DNA of 64,000 nucleotides from Amphirosellinia nigrospora (taxonomy: Eukaryota; Ascomycota; Sordariomycetes; Xylariales; Xylariaceae): contig SCHM01000001.1 of assembly GCA_004123355.1 (NCBI GenBank), forward strand, positions 2,906,001-2,970,000, in the 5' to 3' direction. The notes beneath the pieces are model-generated. The model saw only the letters and a program-made list of their open reading frames with translations. It searched no databases and was not told the DNA's origin. The position numbers and the translations under genes were made by a program. Shown here piece by piece: positions 1 through 11,527 of the stretch (positions are counted from its first letter, which is position 1; each line of letters opens with the position of its first letter).

Positions 1-972
1 CCTTCTGGCACCTGGCGCAAGCCTTGGGCTTGGGCAGTGCGAGACCCAATGCCCGCACCACCTCTCCACGGCCCGGCGCCCCCATCGATCTTTGACCTTT
101 CGTGCCACCTCCCTCAGCCAGTCGTCGTCGGGACACGGGCCGACGCGCACCGATGTGCGCTTCTCCTCGTCGATCTCGCCCTCGGCCACCGCCTCCTCCT
201 GTCGAAGAACTCGTCCAGCGTGTCGAGCGCGAAGAGCGCCCGGCCCGCGCGCGCCGGCCCGCGCCCGGCGTCGCCGAACTGCATGGACGATAGGTCGAGC
301 ACCGAGCTGATCTCGTCCACGCCATGGCGCGAGAAGCCCATCACCGCGTGCACCATGGTCGCGCCTCGCCGTTGACGTGCGTCACGCCCTCGGGAACACC
401 ACGATGACGTTCGTGTGCCTCGGTTCCACGAGGGTCATCTCCAGGATCCGCCGGCGCCCGATGGCCGTGGTGAAGCTCGCGTCGGGCGGCAGGAGCAGCA
501 CGCCGCCGCCGTGCCGCCGCCGTGGCGGATCCGTAGGGGCGTGTCGGCCGGGAAGAGGTCGAAGAAGTGCTGTAGCAGCGCGACGGACATGAAACACCCG
601 TCGTGCGCCTGGACCTGGTAGTATATCGTCTCGAGCCCCTCGTCCCGATGTCGTTCAGGGGGTCCGTCATGGTCGTGGCCAAGGGCCACATGAGCTGGGG
701 GGGATCCTGGGTAGGGGAGCCGCCGCTCGTCAGGATCCTGGCGACCTCTTTGTCCGTCTCCCCGTCGCCGCGATCGAGCACCACGACCGTCCGCGGTCGC
801 GAATCGTCGGTCCACGGCTTGTTGGCTAGCTTAACCGTCTGCACCCTTGCCCCGGTCGGCAGACCTCTCTTAGTTTGGTGTGGCGGAAATGTGGCGAGGC
901 GATGCATTTTTCGTAGTTTAGCAAGACGGCTATGTCTACGAGATCGAGCTCGTCGCCTTGGGAGGTGGCCAT
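1..972 (-). CDS. MYND-finger-like conserved fungal protein, 3' end outside window
   Basis: The start is taken as the ATG at 972, opening MATSQGDELDLVDIAVLL. The protein-like text then runs through all three minus frames in a consistent order: a block with VVVLDRGDGETDKEVARIL, then LETIYYQVQAHDGCFMSVAL, then LLLPPDASFTTAIGRRRIL, then MVHAVMGFSRHGVDEISSVL. It ends at the window edge with PKPKACARCQK, which looks like the first half of a MYND zinc finger (C-x2-C spacing). About seven frame changes lie near 850, 635, 510, 392, 366, 199 and 40, and each is explained by one base missing from a G/C run. GC content is far above that of the neighbouring intergenic DNA. The function is not recognised; MYND fingers usually mediate protein-protein contacts. 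I infer one real gene with sequence errors, although a pseudogene cannot be excluded from this copy alone. Confidence 0.6.
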
Positions 973-1776
973 GGTGCTGGGTGGCGTTGATTTGGAGATC
1001 TAAATATGAAGAGTTTGTGGTGGAAAAAACATGTGGGCGTTCTATCAAGATCTACATCGTCATATACATACCGGGCAGGGGTCCGGATAGCGGTGAGCAA
1101 GAATGTTGAAGGGCTACATTAGACGGTGAAAAAAGTTGTTGCCGGAATAGCATCCCGTCTACTCAACCGTGAATGAACAGCATTTTGCTCATCTACGACG
1201 TTCGCGACGAATTGTTTTATCTCCTATTGTATCAAACTTCATAAGATGGCACCTTTCAAAAACAGGGCATTTGCAAGAGAGCATGGCTCATCAGGCCGAG
1301 TACTATGGTCGCCAGGTTAGTATCCAGGTCGATGATGACCCCTGGTATTATACGTTGGCAGGGATTTTTCTGTTTTTCTTTTTCTTCATCTGTAACCCTG
1401 AATTGAGCTTACTTATGGGACGATAGATGCAAAAGCTTTGCACAACAAGCAAGTACGGACGAACGAAAGCCCTAGTCATCGTAACCCTAGAGAAGAAGGA
1501 AACTCGGAAGTTGAAAGGCATGTCACGGGATGCCGGGCAATAAAACTTGAAGACCTCGTTGGTGCTCCGAAGGGAACAATATGTCAATACGACTTCTAGC
1601 TGTGGTCTAAAAGCAGTACCATCAGTGGAGGTTGAAATTACAAGGAATGAGCGGCCATTCTGATAATATTGTAACGCCATCTTTGTGAGTTGAAGCGACC
1701 CTCGGATACTAATATCACAAAAGTGCTACCATCCTAACATACCCTCCCTCGGGTCAAGAATGAACCCCCCTATGTT
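973..1776. other. Intergenic, no gene seen
   Basis: This is the promoter side of the MYND-like gene and the 3' side of the dehydrogenase. It holds short ORFs on both strands without recognisable motifs and a T-rich run near 1368-1388. Nothing here supports a gene. Confidence 0.6.
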
Positions 1777-3049
1777 TTATTCCCCCGAGCACAGTTCCAG
1801 AATCTCCAAGACCTGCTCCTTCCGCGTCAGCGGCACAGGATTCGCCTTGCAGCACTTATCCTCGAGACTGTTCTCGGCCAGTTCCACCCACTGTCTCTCC
1901 CACGCCGACATCCTTCAAGCTCCTGGGCATGCCCAGCTCGTCGAAGATGGCCCTGAGCGCGTCGCCGAGGTCGCTCTCGCCCTTGGACAGACCGTGCTTC
2001 TTGAGCACCGTGGCTATATCCTCCTCGGACCAGAGGATCTCGGCGATCTTCTCCTGCGTGTCGCCGTTCACGCGCGCGTTGTACTTCAGCACGCTGGGCA
2101 GCAAGACGCACGACGTGTGCCCGTGGCCGACGCCGAGCGGGCCAGGTTGTGCCCGATGCCGTGCGAGGCCCGGGCCAGACCGAGTACACGAGGAGGCAGG
2201 TGATGTCCTTGGCCGCGATATGCGACTCGAGGCGCGCCTCCAGGTCGTCGGGGTCCCGCGCGTAGCGCAGCAGCGACCGGACGAGGTGTCCCAGGCTGCG
2301 CCGGGCCACGGCGTCGGTCTCGGGGCGCGCGTTGACGGCGCAGAGGCCCTCCACGCAGTGGTCGATGGCGCGCACCCCGGTGCTCCGCCAGACCCAGTCC
2401 GGGGTGGTCCGGCAGAGGTCCGGGTCCACGATGACCAGCCGGGCGTACATGCCGGGGTGCGTGAACTGCACCTTCATGCTGTTGCGCGGGTTCGTGCAGC
2501 CCGCGAACTTGGTGTACTCGGCCCCGAGAGCGTCGTGGGCACGAAGACCAGTGGGATGCCTGGCGCCTCGCCGACGCCGGCGATGGCCGCGTCCGTCATC
2601 TCGATGAACGGCCGCGAGAGCTCGATCACGTCGTCCACGGTGTCGACGCCGTTCTCGAGGGCGTAGGCGATGAGCTTCGCGCCGTCGGCCAGGCTGCCGC
2701 CCCCGAGCGTGACGAGGCAGTCGGCTTTCTTGGCCTTGATGTCGTGCAGGATGTCCACGAGGTCGTCGTAGGGCGAGTGCGGCTTCACCCCTATCCAGGT
2801 GCCGGCGTGCTTCTCGCCAAGCGCCGCTTCAAGCTTGGTGACGCATTGTGTCTGCGTGGAAAGGCTCTTCGACGCTATGATGTAGACTCGGTGTGCGTTA
2901 AGAAAACCGTCGACATGCTTCTTGCACGCCTGCTCATATGGCAGGCCGTGAGAGACCTTGGTGTATGGGCGGTGGGCTGGCTCAAGGTCTGGGTAGGATT
3001 CGCGAAGAACCTCACCATCCGACCCTGGCTTGGAGTATGCTGAGGACAT
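1777..3049 (-). CDS. Iron-type alcohol dehydrogenase, maleylacetate reductase-like
   Basis: This is a group III (iron-type) alcohol dehydrogenase; the closest remembered relatives are maleylacetate reductases, which reduce maleylacetate to 3-oxoadipate in aromatic-ring breakdown. Visible landmarks, in order, are LGGGSLADGAKLIAYA (nucleotide-binding GGGS), FVPTTLSG, AIDHCVEGLCA and RASHGIGHNL. Aspartate and histidines in the last two blocks are the usual metal-site region. The C-terminal helix block ends near LTRKEQVLEILELCSGE, with the stop at 1777-1779. The start is set at MSSAYSK (3049); an in-frame ATG five codons upstream at 3064 is possible. Frame changes lie near 2522 (GGGG where five G are expected), 2180 and 2145 (GG for GGG), and 1893 (two bases short). 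Adding these five bases gives 426 codons, a normal family length. The exact substrate is inferred from family resemblance only. Confidence 0.75.
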
Positions 3050-4830
3050 ATTGTCTTTTTTCAATGTGAATATATATATCTTATGTTAAAGTTGCTGTCT
3101 GGTATTGAAAAATGAGCCAGAGATAGACAATAGGGATATTGTCTCATCATGGCTATGAAGATGTCTTATATATTATATCCATTCAATCGCAACGAAATAT
3201 TAGAACTCGCCCTTCTGCGGTGAACTATACGGCGCGCCCTGCGTAAGACCGAGGTCGCGAGAATTACTGGTTGGGCGCCACCTTACTGCGGTCATCTGAA
3301 TAGATCTAGGACCTGATGTCATACAGACGATGGCCAGGCGCAAGGCTCTCGGCTCGGTTTCGGATCGCTTTGGGGATATCTCTTTAAATGGCGTTTCGGC
3401 ACCAGTACATAAAAAGTGGAACGGCGGGACTACCTAAAGCACAGATACATGAGGGGGAGTTTGCTTATGTACTTCATCGGCTCCGAAACGGCCCGCGCCG
3501 GCCAAGCATTCCAAGTCCTGGCCGACATTTGCCCGGGGGAAAGCATAAATGGATAGCATTTTGTAGCTGGAGTGTGGTAGGTAAGAACTAGCATACCACA
3601 TTCCCCAATCCTATAACCGGGTATGACTTATTGCGAACGGCACCGAACCTCGGGTATCGTCCGGGAAGGATGAGGACGTTGTACGTCAACACTTCTCTTT
3701 ATGGAGATGGGTCTTGACGAGACGATGTTAAGAAATGTTATTCTGGTATATGTAACTAATCTCATATTGATTCCTGCGATCATGCCTTGCGCATGTTTAG
3801 CATAACTGCATTAGCAAGACAATCTCCTAGGTAAAGTCCTAGATATAGGGGTGACGTAATTCAACTTAGCTGCTTGTATACTTATACTACATATAAGATA
3901 CACTTGTATCAAAAAAAAAAAAAAAAAAAAAAAGCCCGATGACCTTCAGATTAACCGAGTAAGGCTATCCTTGGTCTAACGCGCTCCCAACTGCGGTGCC
4001 GCCCTGGAAGTAATTGATATTACCTATCCTTAATCAATCATAAAACATGGTGTACTGTTCGAGTGTCGTTCTAAGTCTGTGGTCGAACCCCGTGCTGGTT
4101 CCAATTCGAACAAAACTTTATGCCTCCTAGGCTAAAACTTGTAATAGTCTTTATATTTAGAGTAAGCTTATCAAGGTCTTTAAGACCTACTTGCGCAACG
4201 GGTCTAGGAGGGTCATAATGATGCACTACCTCTTAGATACGCAAGACTATTTCAGAGCTTATGTAGGCATAAATCGCGAGTGGCAAAGGTCATATCCTTT
4301 TGACATCATTCCCTCCCTAAGCACGAATTGTCCGGACCCAATATGCCGATACGGAATATCCTCCACGGCAGGCCTATTAGTCAATTTACGAAAGGGGCAA
4401 GCATAAAGACGCTTCAGAACGACATAGTGTAAAAAGCTATGTATCGCAAAGGTGCGAAAGCCTTCATTGAGCGCAAATGCAATGTGCTGATATATCCGAC
4501 GTAAGAGATCCCTCTCTGCCCGACCAACCAAATTTTGCCTCCCTCAGATGCAAGTGTGATTTGTTACCAACGCCCGGAAATCACCAGCGCCTGCACGCGA
4601 TCAATGCAGGAATATCCATGCCCTCGCGCTGTACCCCTTACGCCGTCGACGAGAAAAATCAGAAGGGCACAAACAGGAGAACCCTAGTGAGCGCTTATGG
4701 TACATATATGGTACTTCCTACATCTCGCCTGACGCCCCCTTTCGTATTCTACCTTGGTCGTGGTCAACTCAGCATCCATCAAGCTGTTATCTCATCAGAT
4801 AATTGGTTCTTCAACCCACCCACCTAACAA
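3050..4830. other. Intergenic, AT-rich, no gene seen
   Basis: This is the upstream region of the dehydrogenase and the downstream region of SIZ1. Small ORFs such as 4259-4531 (-) and 4477-4827 (+) have no recognisable domain and no codon pattern like the flanking genes. A pure A run lies at 3911-3933. Confidence 0.6.
3911..3933 (+). repeat. Poly(A) run, 23 bases
   Basis: Twenty-three consecutive A follow an AT-rich stretch. It could be the 3' tail of a retroposed sequence or a simple slippage run; no recognisable LINE or SINE body was identified upstream. Confidence 0.9.
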
Positions 4831-7042
4831 TTAGTTATAGTATGTAGCAATGGGAAGTCCGACGTTCGGTTTCTTAGTCGGCCTAGTGAGTGGTGCGTCG
4901 TCCTCATCGCTACTGAGGGTGAGGTCAATCACCTCAGCCGGCCGCTTTTTGCCACCACTTCTAGGGGCACCCGATGGCTCTCGCGAGCTAGCACTAGGCG
5001 TGCCCATAAAACTCCGAATAGGTGTACCATAAGGGCGTGGTGTTCCGCCATATACTCCATTACTATAACTGGGGTTATCGGTAACGATGGACACGTCGTC
5101 GTCGACATCAATGCTATTGTCGACATTGGAAGATCGATGTTTTCTGGGGGCCGGCTCGGTTGATTGTGTCGCCCATTGGCCGTTAGGCTCTATTGTGACC
5201 TGCTCAATAGACTCATCGGTTCTCTCAAGTATATCCTTAGCGTATTCATCAACCGCCAAATTGTCGAAAGGCGCAGACTGGTTACATATCGGACAAAGCC
5301 ATTGCGGGCCTTGTTCCTGCAGCTGCAAATACGAGGAACCGTCGAAACATGATATGTGGTTGCACAACACTGATCGAACAGGTGTCCTTATTCTTGTATA
5401 GCCAAGGGGGCACTTCAAAGATAGCACTGTCGATGTTGCGATGACATCTGGGTCGCTAGCCTTTTTGTTCACTACTCATAATTAGGATTGTCTTACAGGA
5501 GGGGGATTGAAGTGCAACAACATACTCTCTTGAATAACTGTAGCCTTAGAGATTTTCCTTCCCCTGATCTTTGCTACGAGTTCATCGACAGAGGCGCTCT
5601 TACAGAGATATGCCGCGAGATAGAATTTCTGTGGACATAAACGTTAGCAATAGGTGGTACAAATATTCTCACCGCTAGCACCAATGCCATTTTGCTCACT
5701 GTAGCTGCGGGAGACGGGTCTTGCTTCTTCACCTTCTGTGTTAGCGCGTATGTGAAGTCGACATTATTGTTATAGTTAGTGGGCTTCAGACGCAACGAGT
5801 CTGTGATGTCAACCGGGCGCGTAGTACCCGGCTTGCCTTTGAGGCCGCGCAAATTGGCCTTGATCTCGCCACCATTGACCTTGATCTCACTTTGATGAGG
5901 AAAAGCGATATCCTGCATGCTTGCGTTGTCGGCCGCACAAAAGAGCATTACGCGGTATGACTTGTCGTTTGCGAGGTTGGCCAGAGTTGGATTCTCGCTG
6001 ACCCGCATAGTAATGGTTATGGTATTTCGATGTTGGTTCATCGCTACCACCTCTGTCAGCGATTTTTGTTTAGTAAGGTATATCAAAGTGGTTGAAGATT
6101 TCTTACGATCACATGTCCGGATATCCCCAATTCTCTGAATGAAAGAGTAAAAAGGCGAAGGCTTGAATTGCAAGTCGCGCAAAGCCTGGTGGGCGTTCTT
6201 GTAATAACTCAACGAATTGCCGTTGCTCGCTGCTCCAGAGGCGCCATATGCACCAACTGGTTGAGGTGGATGGAATGGGTACCCTGGTGCTGTGTAATTT
6301 GAATTCTTGGCAGGTGTATAGCTATGACCATACTGGCTGCCACTCGAAGAGGAGCCCGCCATGCTGGGCTGTGGTGGAGTAATAGTGTCACCTGGGCGAA
6401 GCAGTCCCTGAATATGACCTTGTATACGACGGAATTTATTTTGATTTGTTGTGTAGTTCTCGACAAGATCTACGCGAGTGAGATTAGAATATGGTTATCT
6501 TGGGGTATAAATGGACAAAGTGTGGTGGTTAGGTCGTGGGTATTTCGGGCTGGCTTGCGCAAGGTGAGATGTAGGAAAGGCAAGACTAGTGGTGAGCGAT
6601 ATGGGGCTGATAATAAGGTAGCCACGAGATGTTTTCAGCTCCACAACCGGCAACAAAAAGTGCTGAGGCAGAAAGTGCAGGTATATAGGCAGGTAGGTAG
6701 GTAGGTAGGTAGGTAGGTGCCTCAGGATGGGTCACATCACACAGGCAGAAAGAGAAACTGCAAGAGAAGAATAGACCCATCTAGCACATGGCCCTTGGTT
6801 CGGCTGCTGAGACTCGCATCAACTACCCAAGGTAGACTTCGGTGCTGGTGAAAGAGAGATAATGGTATATGCTGGATTGGTGGTGCTGTTGAGGACTCAC
6901 AATTCTTGATGCGATTCTGTAGTTCGGCCTTGACCCCACTAGTCTTTAGATCATTAAGAGCACATATCTGCTGCAGGTGTTTGTTGAGCATCGTCGACAG
7001 GGTGCGCTCCAGCTGGCGTATTTCGCTGTTAGAGGAACTCAT
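4831..7042 (-). CDS. SIZ1: SUMO E3 ligase of the Siz/PIAS family
   Basis: This is a nuclear E3 ligase that transfers SUMO from Ubc9 to substrates. Five exons join cleanly: 6901-7042, 6107-6469, 5673-6052, 5526-5628 and 4831-5471, giving 542 residues. Exon 1 carries a SAP motif for DNA binding (LNDLKTSGVKAELQNRI, roughly residues 28-46). The PINIT domain covers roughly residues 120-300 (LRDLQFKPSPFY; ITITMRVSENPTLANL). The SP-RING follows with C350, C366, H368, C371, C389 and C392. The C-terminal tail has a SUMO-interacting motif, EVIDLTLSSDEDD. All introns are GT-AG; intron 1 (431 bases) holds an (AGGT)7 run. No frameshift is present. The gene is divergent from the DUF2423 gene at 8096. Fungal counterparts are yeast Siz1/Siz2 and fission-yeast Pli1; the family call is very secure. 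Confidence 0.95.
6691..6718. repeat. (AGGT)7 microsatellite in SIZ1 intron 1
   Basis: Seven perfect AGGT units lie inside the first intron of SIZ1. The same tetranucleotide recurs in many intergenic spots of the window. Confidence 0.95.
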
Positions 7043-8095
7043 GACTGCAATTGCAGTTGCTGTTTAATGCTGCGACTACGACTGCGACTGCGACTGCGAC
7101 TGCGAGTCGCCCTCGCTATCGGTCCGGATTGGTGCGCAAGGAGAACGAGGCAGGCGCGGCCCGTCTCGGCCTCATAGAGAAGGCGCACACAGCAAGGTTT
7201 GGGCAGTAGTGTACGTACCACCCTCACTGTTTGGCTGGCAGTCCCGCCGTCAACTGCAAGCAGTTCACATACACTACCTAAGTACCAAGTGTTTCGAGAT
7301 GTAATTCTGACCAGCGCTATAGTCCTTGCTCTCTGTTCTTCTCTATTCTCCTCTAACTATGATGTATGCGCGCGTGCGTCGTAAGTAAGTAGCAAGTCTT
7401 GTCGAATTAATTACGGATCGGATGGGAATCGGCTTCGATATCGCAGTACAGTAGCCGAACAGGGGTGGTTCTGGGTAGAAATACAATAGGAATTCGAAGG
7501 ATCGGGTTGTAGAAGTTGAGTTGTGAATCGAAAGTCCGGGGGCAAGTTCTGAGACACAAGGATGCAGAAGGATATGTCTAGTCGGTCGTATCAGGATCGC
7601 ATCGAGAAGCTGTAGTTAGAAAAGAAACGCACGATCCAAATATCCAAACTTGCCAACTGGCTTTAGCAAACAAAGCGACACGCACGGAGGGCGCGATTAT
7701 TTGTTCTTGCAAAGAAGACGGCGACCAAAGAGGGGGGATGTCGACTCATCAGGCTGCCAGTCGCCTGTAGGTAGGTAGTTGCTGCGCCCGAGGTGCTCGT
7801 CGCCTACGCCATTGTATTGTGAGGAAACTACACCGCCTGCCTATACCGGCACATTAACAACCTAAACGCTACCTAAGTACCTAAGCATCCCTGTCATGGG
7901 TAGATATCGCTGGTCTGCCCGCTAGATCTTCGATAAGCCCCGCTAAAACTTTCCATCTTTTCAGGCTACCTATCAGACCAAACGACCAAGCACCAAGTAT
8001 AAAATAAAGGCCGCGAATTCCCCACGTCAACCTTTTCTACGCAATATCCTACTCTAGCAGCGACACCCCTGAATTCCCCAGACCCGACAGAACCA
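7043..8095. promoter_or_regulatory. Divergent promoter region between SIZ1 and the DUF2423 gene
   Basis: About 1.05 kb separates the two start codons. It contains a hexanucleotide run at 7071-7110, AGGT/TACCTA-type motifs near 7769-7780 and 7870-7885, and a CT-rich leader before 8096. No ORF with recognisable content is present, and no specific factor site can be assigned. Confidence 0.5.
7071..7110. repeat. GACTGC hexanucleotide run
   Basis: Imperfect tandem copies of GACTGC end in GAGTCGC, about 30 bases upstream of the SIZ1 start codon, probably within its leader. The two ends can pair weakly (GCGACT with AGTCGC). Confidence 0.85.
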
Positions 8096-8557
8096 ATGGC
8101 GAAGAGTTCCCGTGCTAGCTCGCGCAAGGCGAACAATCAGCGCCTCAAAGCAAAGGTCTTTGGTCCCGTCGAGATAGAACGCAACGCGCGACTCTCCGCA
8201 AAACTCCTCGAATTAGCTGCGGCGCCCAAGCCCGAGCGGGCTGACAGCGAATCTATGAACATTGCCGAGGACGCCGATGCTAAGGACGACGGTAGCACGG
8301 AGAAAGAGGGTGCCATCACCGCCGACGAGAGTAAGTTATTCACCCTCTCGTATTGCGAAGTCAAATAGAATAGAAGTCTAACCATACTCAATTTCATAAT
8401 AGCGGCCATGGATGTCGATGCTGCTAAGATCACCACCACATCAAGCAAGTCGAGTAGCAAGAAGGGCCGTATCGAGAAGCGGAGGAAGACGAGCAAGATG
8501 GTCTTCCCCAAGTACGGTGACAAGTCCAAGAAGAGAGAAGAACTAGGACATATATGA
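8096..8557 (+). CDS. DUF2423 family small basic protein
   Basis: This is a 129-residue lysine/arginine-rich protein of the fungal DUF2423 family, whose members are small and probably nucleolar. Exons are 8096-8330 and 8403-8557, joined through a GTAAGT...TAG intron of 72 bases. The N-terminal hallmark MAKSSRASSRKANNQRLKAK is followed by VFGPVEIERNARLSAKLLEL. An acidic middle leads to a basic tail (KKGRIEKRRKTSKMVFPKYG). The sequence contains two strongly basic segments compatible with nuclear targeting. The gene is intact, and its 3' end faces VPS72. The molecular function is not established by the sequence. Confidence 0.88.
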
Positions 8558-8939
8558 GAGTAGACTAGGTATACTGGGCGGTTCGGGGCGCACACACATA
8601 ATGGCATAAAAATCTGGTAAATGTGGAAGCATTGCATAGGCGTTCGGGTTGCCTTTTGTTTCTTCGGTTCGTGTTTTGGTATTCTGGTACATCTAATTCT
8701 ACATAAAGCCGTCATGAATGATACCCTATACCGACTTCAGGTCTTTTCACCCTATCCTCATTGATTCACCGTTCCTTGCTCTACTGTCGTAGATGGCGCC
8801 GATGATGATGGGTATGGGACAGTCGCTGCTACCGCGAGAGATCCTGGAAGGCCGGAAGACGTGGTCACGGCGCCTATTGATGGGGCAACAGCTATACTGT
8901 CTATCCTCTTCGAGTCGGCTGTGGTGATCATGGGCTGGT
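8558..8939. other. Convergent 3' spacer between DUF2423 gene and VPS72
   Basis: This 382-base spacer holds the 3' ends of both genes. Because VPS72 contains frame disruptions, its true stop could lie somewhat inside this interval. No other gene is visible. Confidence 0.5.
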
Positions 8940-11527
8940 CTATGACGGAACATAGTCTGTGTTTAGTTGAAAGGTAGCTCCCGTTGTTGGAATATATGGC
9001 TGAGCGCTGCTACTCGGTATATTTATGATGGAAGAGGCCCGGCGTTGACAGGCCCTACGCTTAGCCCTGCATTCGTAGTCGGTATTGCTACTTGCTGGAC
9101 TCGCTATAATCGGAGCAGCGATGTTACTCGTCTGTGGTGCTGACGATACGGGGACTTGCATAGGTTGCCTATTGGCCTTTTCATGTTCTGTTTGTTTATT
9201 TGAAACCTCTGTTATCCCATCATGGTCCACGGGCAAATCAACAGGTGTCTTCTCTTTAGGAGGCCAGGCGCATCAGGATCGAGGAATCTCGCCGGGACAC
9301 CTATAGCGGCGCAAGTTCCACTACCTATCCATGCGCCTACCAAGCTACTCCATTTATACTCGCCGCTATAGAGTCTTCGTATCTCTTTAAAGGCGTATGT
9401 ATTGTAGTACGGTAAGCCGGTCCCGGATCCTGTACCTCGCGGGGTGGTTTGTGATCACACAACGTACCGCCGGCCCATGTCCTAGAACATGGTTAATAAA
9501 AGCAAGACGCAAAACGGAACATCAAAACGACTTACTTGGTAGCTTATTCATCTCCCGGTTGAATAGAATACGAGTTTGTATCGACTTGTCCTTAACTGCG
9601 TTCTCGTTGAAGTTCTGGAGTAAGATACAATTACGTGTAGCCTTACCATTAGCGGGAGGTGATGGCGGTGGAGGCGGTGCGACCCTTTCGAATGGTGTTT
9701 TGATACACTAGCCTTCGCAGACTTTAAAGTGCTCGCAATATCTTCGATGGTGGTCGGTTGTATGGTAAGACTGGGGTGGTGTGAGTGTAGGTTTGTTGTT
9801 GTTGTTGTGGGGTGTAGGGCTGCGCCGGTTTTTGGTGTCGATGCAACTGGCGCAGGTCGAGTTGGTGTTGATGCCGGTGGAGGTGGATGTATATTAGTTT
9901 GAGGCATCGATAGTGGCGACTGTCTTTGTGCCGGGTTGGGAGGCGCAAGGACATGTGAAGAGTTCGAAGAGCTGAGTGACGAGTGATAGCCTATCACAGG
10001 CATAGACAAGCCATTTTGAGACACACCTACCGGAGGTGCCAAGAAACTATTCGAAGGCGGTTTCAGCTCCGGGGCATCATCAATGACGACTGTGAAGGCG
10101 GCGAACATGCTAGTGGTATATAAACCAGCACTTGGTGGTTGCAGGCCAGGGGTTTGAGATCAGGTGGCCTGATATCGGTCGGTTGAGCGATTCGTGGCTG
10201 CGAAGTATGCTCTAGGGGTGCCGAGTCTTGGCCACAAGAGTTCATAGGGTTGGCGTTTCTCCTTCTTGTAGTGTTGGTATAGAGGAAGAAATAGGAGGCG
10301 CGGTAGAAGTGATCTCGACAATACTACGCTCATATAGCGAATGAGTTTCTTGCCCGCACCTGTAGATGGTCCAGCATTTTCACTCCGGCGCCAACTAAAC
10401 TTGGGTCCTTTGATGTTACAGACCCCTTGCTCTGTGCAGTTTTTGTACCAGCCTCCTTTGTGGTTATAGGTCAGAACGAGCAAATGCTGTCTTATCGGGA
10501 GGGTATGTATGTCAGCTTGACCGGCTTTATCTTCACGGCCTTCGTCGGCGCTCTCAGCCGTCGCTTGGGGTCCAACAGCAGAGTGTCGTTTCTTTTTGCT
10601 GGCTTTTCCTCGATAGTGACTATCTTGCCCACATGCTTGAGCTTGCCGTCTACCCATTCTCCAACACCACTCCAGAACGTAACAACAGGCCCTCCAAAGT
10701 CCGGTTGTTCAAGGCGGCCAGCTTGGCTTTTCGCTCTTCTTCCCGCTGCTTCTCTGCCTCCTCCCAGCGATTCAGACTCTTGGCGTTTCGCTTCTCCACT
10801 AGTGCCGCCTCGCTAGGCGTTCTGCCTGTGTCATGGGCGGCTTCTTGAGGGCCTCCATCTTCTTGCCTTTCGTTCCATAGCCTCTATCTGCTGAAGCCGC
10901 TTCACTTCTCGCTCAGCCATCTGCTTATGAAGTTGTTCTTTGCCGGCCATCGTAGTTTCTCGTCTCGAAGCTCTCGTAGGCATGTCGGCAGGGAGGGAGC
11001 CAGCTTAGTCGTTCCGACTTCTTCCTTGGCCTCGGTTTGGGCGTAGGTGTGGCGCTTGCGCTTGGTGTCTGAGAAGTATCGATTTTGACCTTCTTGCGAA
11101 ACTTCAGCGGTATCGCTTCTTGTGCCTTGCGTTTCCGCGCGGCTTGCCTGCTCTCGCGTGCTTGCTTCTCAGCTCTTCTCCCTTCCATCTCGTCGGCGTT
11201 GTCCTGCGCATCCTCATCCTCTGACGATGACATATGGGCGTCGGATGCGTCATTCTCGACGTCTGTAAAGCCCGCGTCGTCGGCATCTTCGGCGAAGAGG
11301 AGTTCAAGTTCGTCGTCAGGCTCCTCGGCAGCGATCATCGACTTCATCCGATTGCCAGCCGTGGATCGTTTTTCTCGGCCGGTCGCCAACCACTCGACTT
11401 TTGAAATTGAGGTAGCTTCTTCATCGCCGGATAAGTCATTTTCGCTGTCGCTTAGGTCCGACGAGAGAGGATCATTCTCCTCTCCGTCAACCTGCATTCG
11501 CTGTTCTTCCTCGTTGGTGGTCGCCAT
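8940..11527 (-). CDS. VPS72: SWR1 complex subunit Vps72/Swc2 (YL1 family)
   Basis: YL1-family proteins bind the H2A.Z-H2B dimer in the SWR1 chromatin-remodelling complex. The start at 11527 is followed by an acidic YL1 N-terminal region with WLATGREKRSTAGNRMKSM and DDELELLFAEDADDAGFTDV. Next come a basic block, a long helix block (KSLNRWEEAEKQREEERKAK), a proline/serine-rich linker around 9700-10200, and the YL1-C domain (NCILLQNFNENAVKDKSIQT, then CVITNHPARYR and EYKWSSLVGAWIGSGTC). An intron at 9482-9535 (GTAAGT...TAG) splits the YL1-C part. About ten frame changes occur, for example near 10880, 10690, 10601, 9433 and 9260. Each restores a conserved block by adding one base to a run, apart from one near 10990 that needs two. 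Exon structure in the linker is uncertain. The domain order is complete, so I infer a functional gene in a poorly called stretch. Confidence 0.85.

Noticed and set aside
341-1048. 235-aa minus ORF as a protein in its own right
   Set aside because: Only its middle part matches the MYND-like gene frame; the rest is arginine-rich shadow reading of the other frames.
4060-4140. tRNA gene suggested by a GGTTCGACC-like B box
   Set aside because: No acceptor stem, D-arm or anticodon arm could be arranged around it.
4259-4531. 90-aa minus ORF
   Set aside because: No recognisable domain, no matching upstream promoter or splice context, and composition like the surrounding non-coding DNA.
9791-9810. 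GTT trinucleotide run as an independent microsatellite
   Set aside because: It encodes part of the glutamine/threonine-rich linker of VPS72, so it is covered by that gene.
8940-11527. VPS72, YAF9, COQ11 and others as pseudogenes
   Set aside because: Breaks are all missing bases, mostly single and in runs, while splice sites, domain order and stop positions are preserved; a decayed gene would also show substitutions, insertions and large deletions.
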